From contig JADGAE010000104.1 of NCBI GenBank assembly GCA_015232165.1, positions 1 to 6,582 on the forward strand: a stretch of 6,582 nt of DNA. Direction: 5' to 3'. A program made the translations under genes and the position numbers. The notes beneath the pieces are model-generated. The model searched no databases. It saw only the letters and a list, made by a program, of their open reading frames with translations, and was not told the origin of the DNA. The DNA is from Nitrospirota bacterium. GTDB taxonomy: Bacteria; Nitrospirota; Thermodesulfovibrionia; Thermodesulfovibrionales; Magnetobacteriaceae. The stretch's first letter is position 1; every line of letters starts with the position of its first letter. Below, one piece after another: positions 6,299 to 6,582 of this stretch.

Positions 6299-6487
6299 CA
6301 TATACTCAGGGCAATCGCATTTGATCAAAAGAAAAAAAGAATGGGGGACTTTGTCCCCCCTCAGACCCCTCTACAAGGGAGCACGGCCCCCTTGACCCCG
6401 TAAAGGGCTGGTTGACAAGTTGAAAAGTGGCTATTTTATCATAAAAAACATCATAAAGGTTTCAAATGCGATTGCCCTGCATATACT
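6299..6487. mobile_element. MITE-like non-autonomous element with 8-bp target duplication
   Basis: The element body (6307-6479, 173 bp) starts with CAGGGCAATCGCATTTGA (6307-6324) and ends with its exact 18-base reverse complement (6462-6479). The octamer CATATACT lies directly outside on both sides (6299-6306 and 6480-6487), as expected for a target-site duplication. The body has no open frame of useful size, so it would depend on a transposase supplied elsewhere. Terminal repeats starting CAGGG with 8-10 bp duplications are, as I recall, typical of the ISAs1 insertion-sequence family, so an ISAs1-type parent is the best guess. It carries copy B of the palindromic repeat inside, and it sits just upstream of the Bax1-I operon promoter. 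The intact ends and duplication suggest a fairly recent insertion. Confidence 0.8.
6343..6404 (+). repeat. Dispersed palindromic repeat, copy B (inside the MITE-like element)
   Basis: The layout matches copy A. A hairpin GGGGGAC/GTCCCCC with loop TTT (6343-6359) comes first. The CCCTCAGACCCC linker and a second hairpin CAAGGG/CCCTTG (6374-6379 with 6389-6394) follow, then the tail GACCCCGTAAAG. The loops differ from copy A while the stems remain paired, which suggests selection for the fold or independent decay of a palindromic family. Its position inside the inverted-repeat element means one inserted into, or travels with, the other. Confidence 0.7.
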
Positions 6488-6530
6488 GAAATGACACAGG
6501 TTTTTTCAGGCATGATAATTGAGTTTGACA

Positions 6531-6582
6531 TAATGGGGTCAAGGGGACTGGTCCCCTTGCGGGGGAGGTCTGAGGAGGGGGC
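6531..6582 (-). repeat. Dispersed palindromic repeat, copy C (inverted, cut by the window edge)
   Basis: Read on the minus strand this begins in a CTCAGACC linker and continues through CAAGGGGACCAGTCCCCTTG to GACCCCATTA. Bases 6531-6559 are the perfect reverse complement of 4728-4756 in copy A. The first hairpin of the unit would lie at or beyond the right edge of the window. It starts 43 bases after the target duplication of the MITE-like element. No gene is visible in the final 368 bases of the window. Confidence 0.75.

Overview
The window looks like chromosomal DNA of a Gram-negative, probably environmental bacterium. The best guess is a member of the Nitrospirota, near the magnetotactic 'Candidatus Magnetobacterium' group. 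This rests on the gene families present (a receiver-PAS-histidine kinase, DUF3786, a secreted DUF1566/FG-GAP protein, DUF4337, a Bax1-I membrane protein) and on dispersed palindromic repeats around 'CAAGGGGACCAGTCCCCTTG', which I remember from such genomes. It is recognition from memory, not a search result, and the assignment is tentative.

Layout, left to right. Positions 1-23 are the tail of a terminator for a gene outside the window. A consensus -10 box at 95-100 precedes a plus-strand pair: a soluble REC-PAS-histidine kinase (159-1775) and, two bases after its stop codon, a DUF3786 protein (1778-2422). A 94-base gap holding a 17-bp dyad and a strong Shine-Dalgarno leads to a large exported protein (2517-4583) with two tandem DUF1566 domains and six 50-residue FG-GAP/VCBS-type repeats. 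A 326-base gene-free stretch follows (4584-4909). It holds one copy of the palindromic repeat inside a short inverted repeat, then a 90-base segment that can fold as a branched RNA-like structure. On the minus strand, an operon reads from the right: a seven-helix Bax1-I/YccA-family protein (6214-5471), then a DUF4337 membrane protein (5443-4910), driven by an extended -10 promoter at 6261-6269. The last 368 bases have no gene. They contain that promoter, a 173-bp non-coding element with 18-bp perfect terminal inverted repeats and an 8-bp direct duplication (a MITE-like element with ISAs1-like ends), and two more copies of the palindromic repeat.

How the parts relate. The kinase and the DUF3786 protein are probably translationally coupled. 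No partner response regulator with an output domain is present, so the signalling target is unknown. The two minus-strand genes encode integral membrane proteins and are probably co-expressed. Perfect 29-bp inverted copies of the palindromic repeat flank that operon. I do not see a clear new defence or metabolic system. The most unusual material is the non-coding DNA: the MITE-like element, the nested palindromic repeats and the branched inverted-repeat segment.
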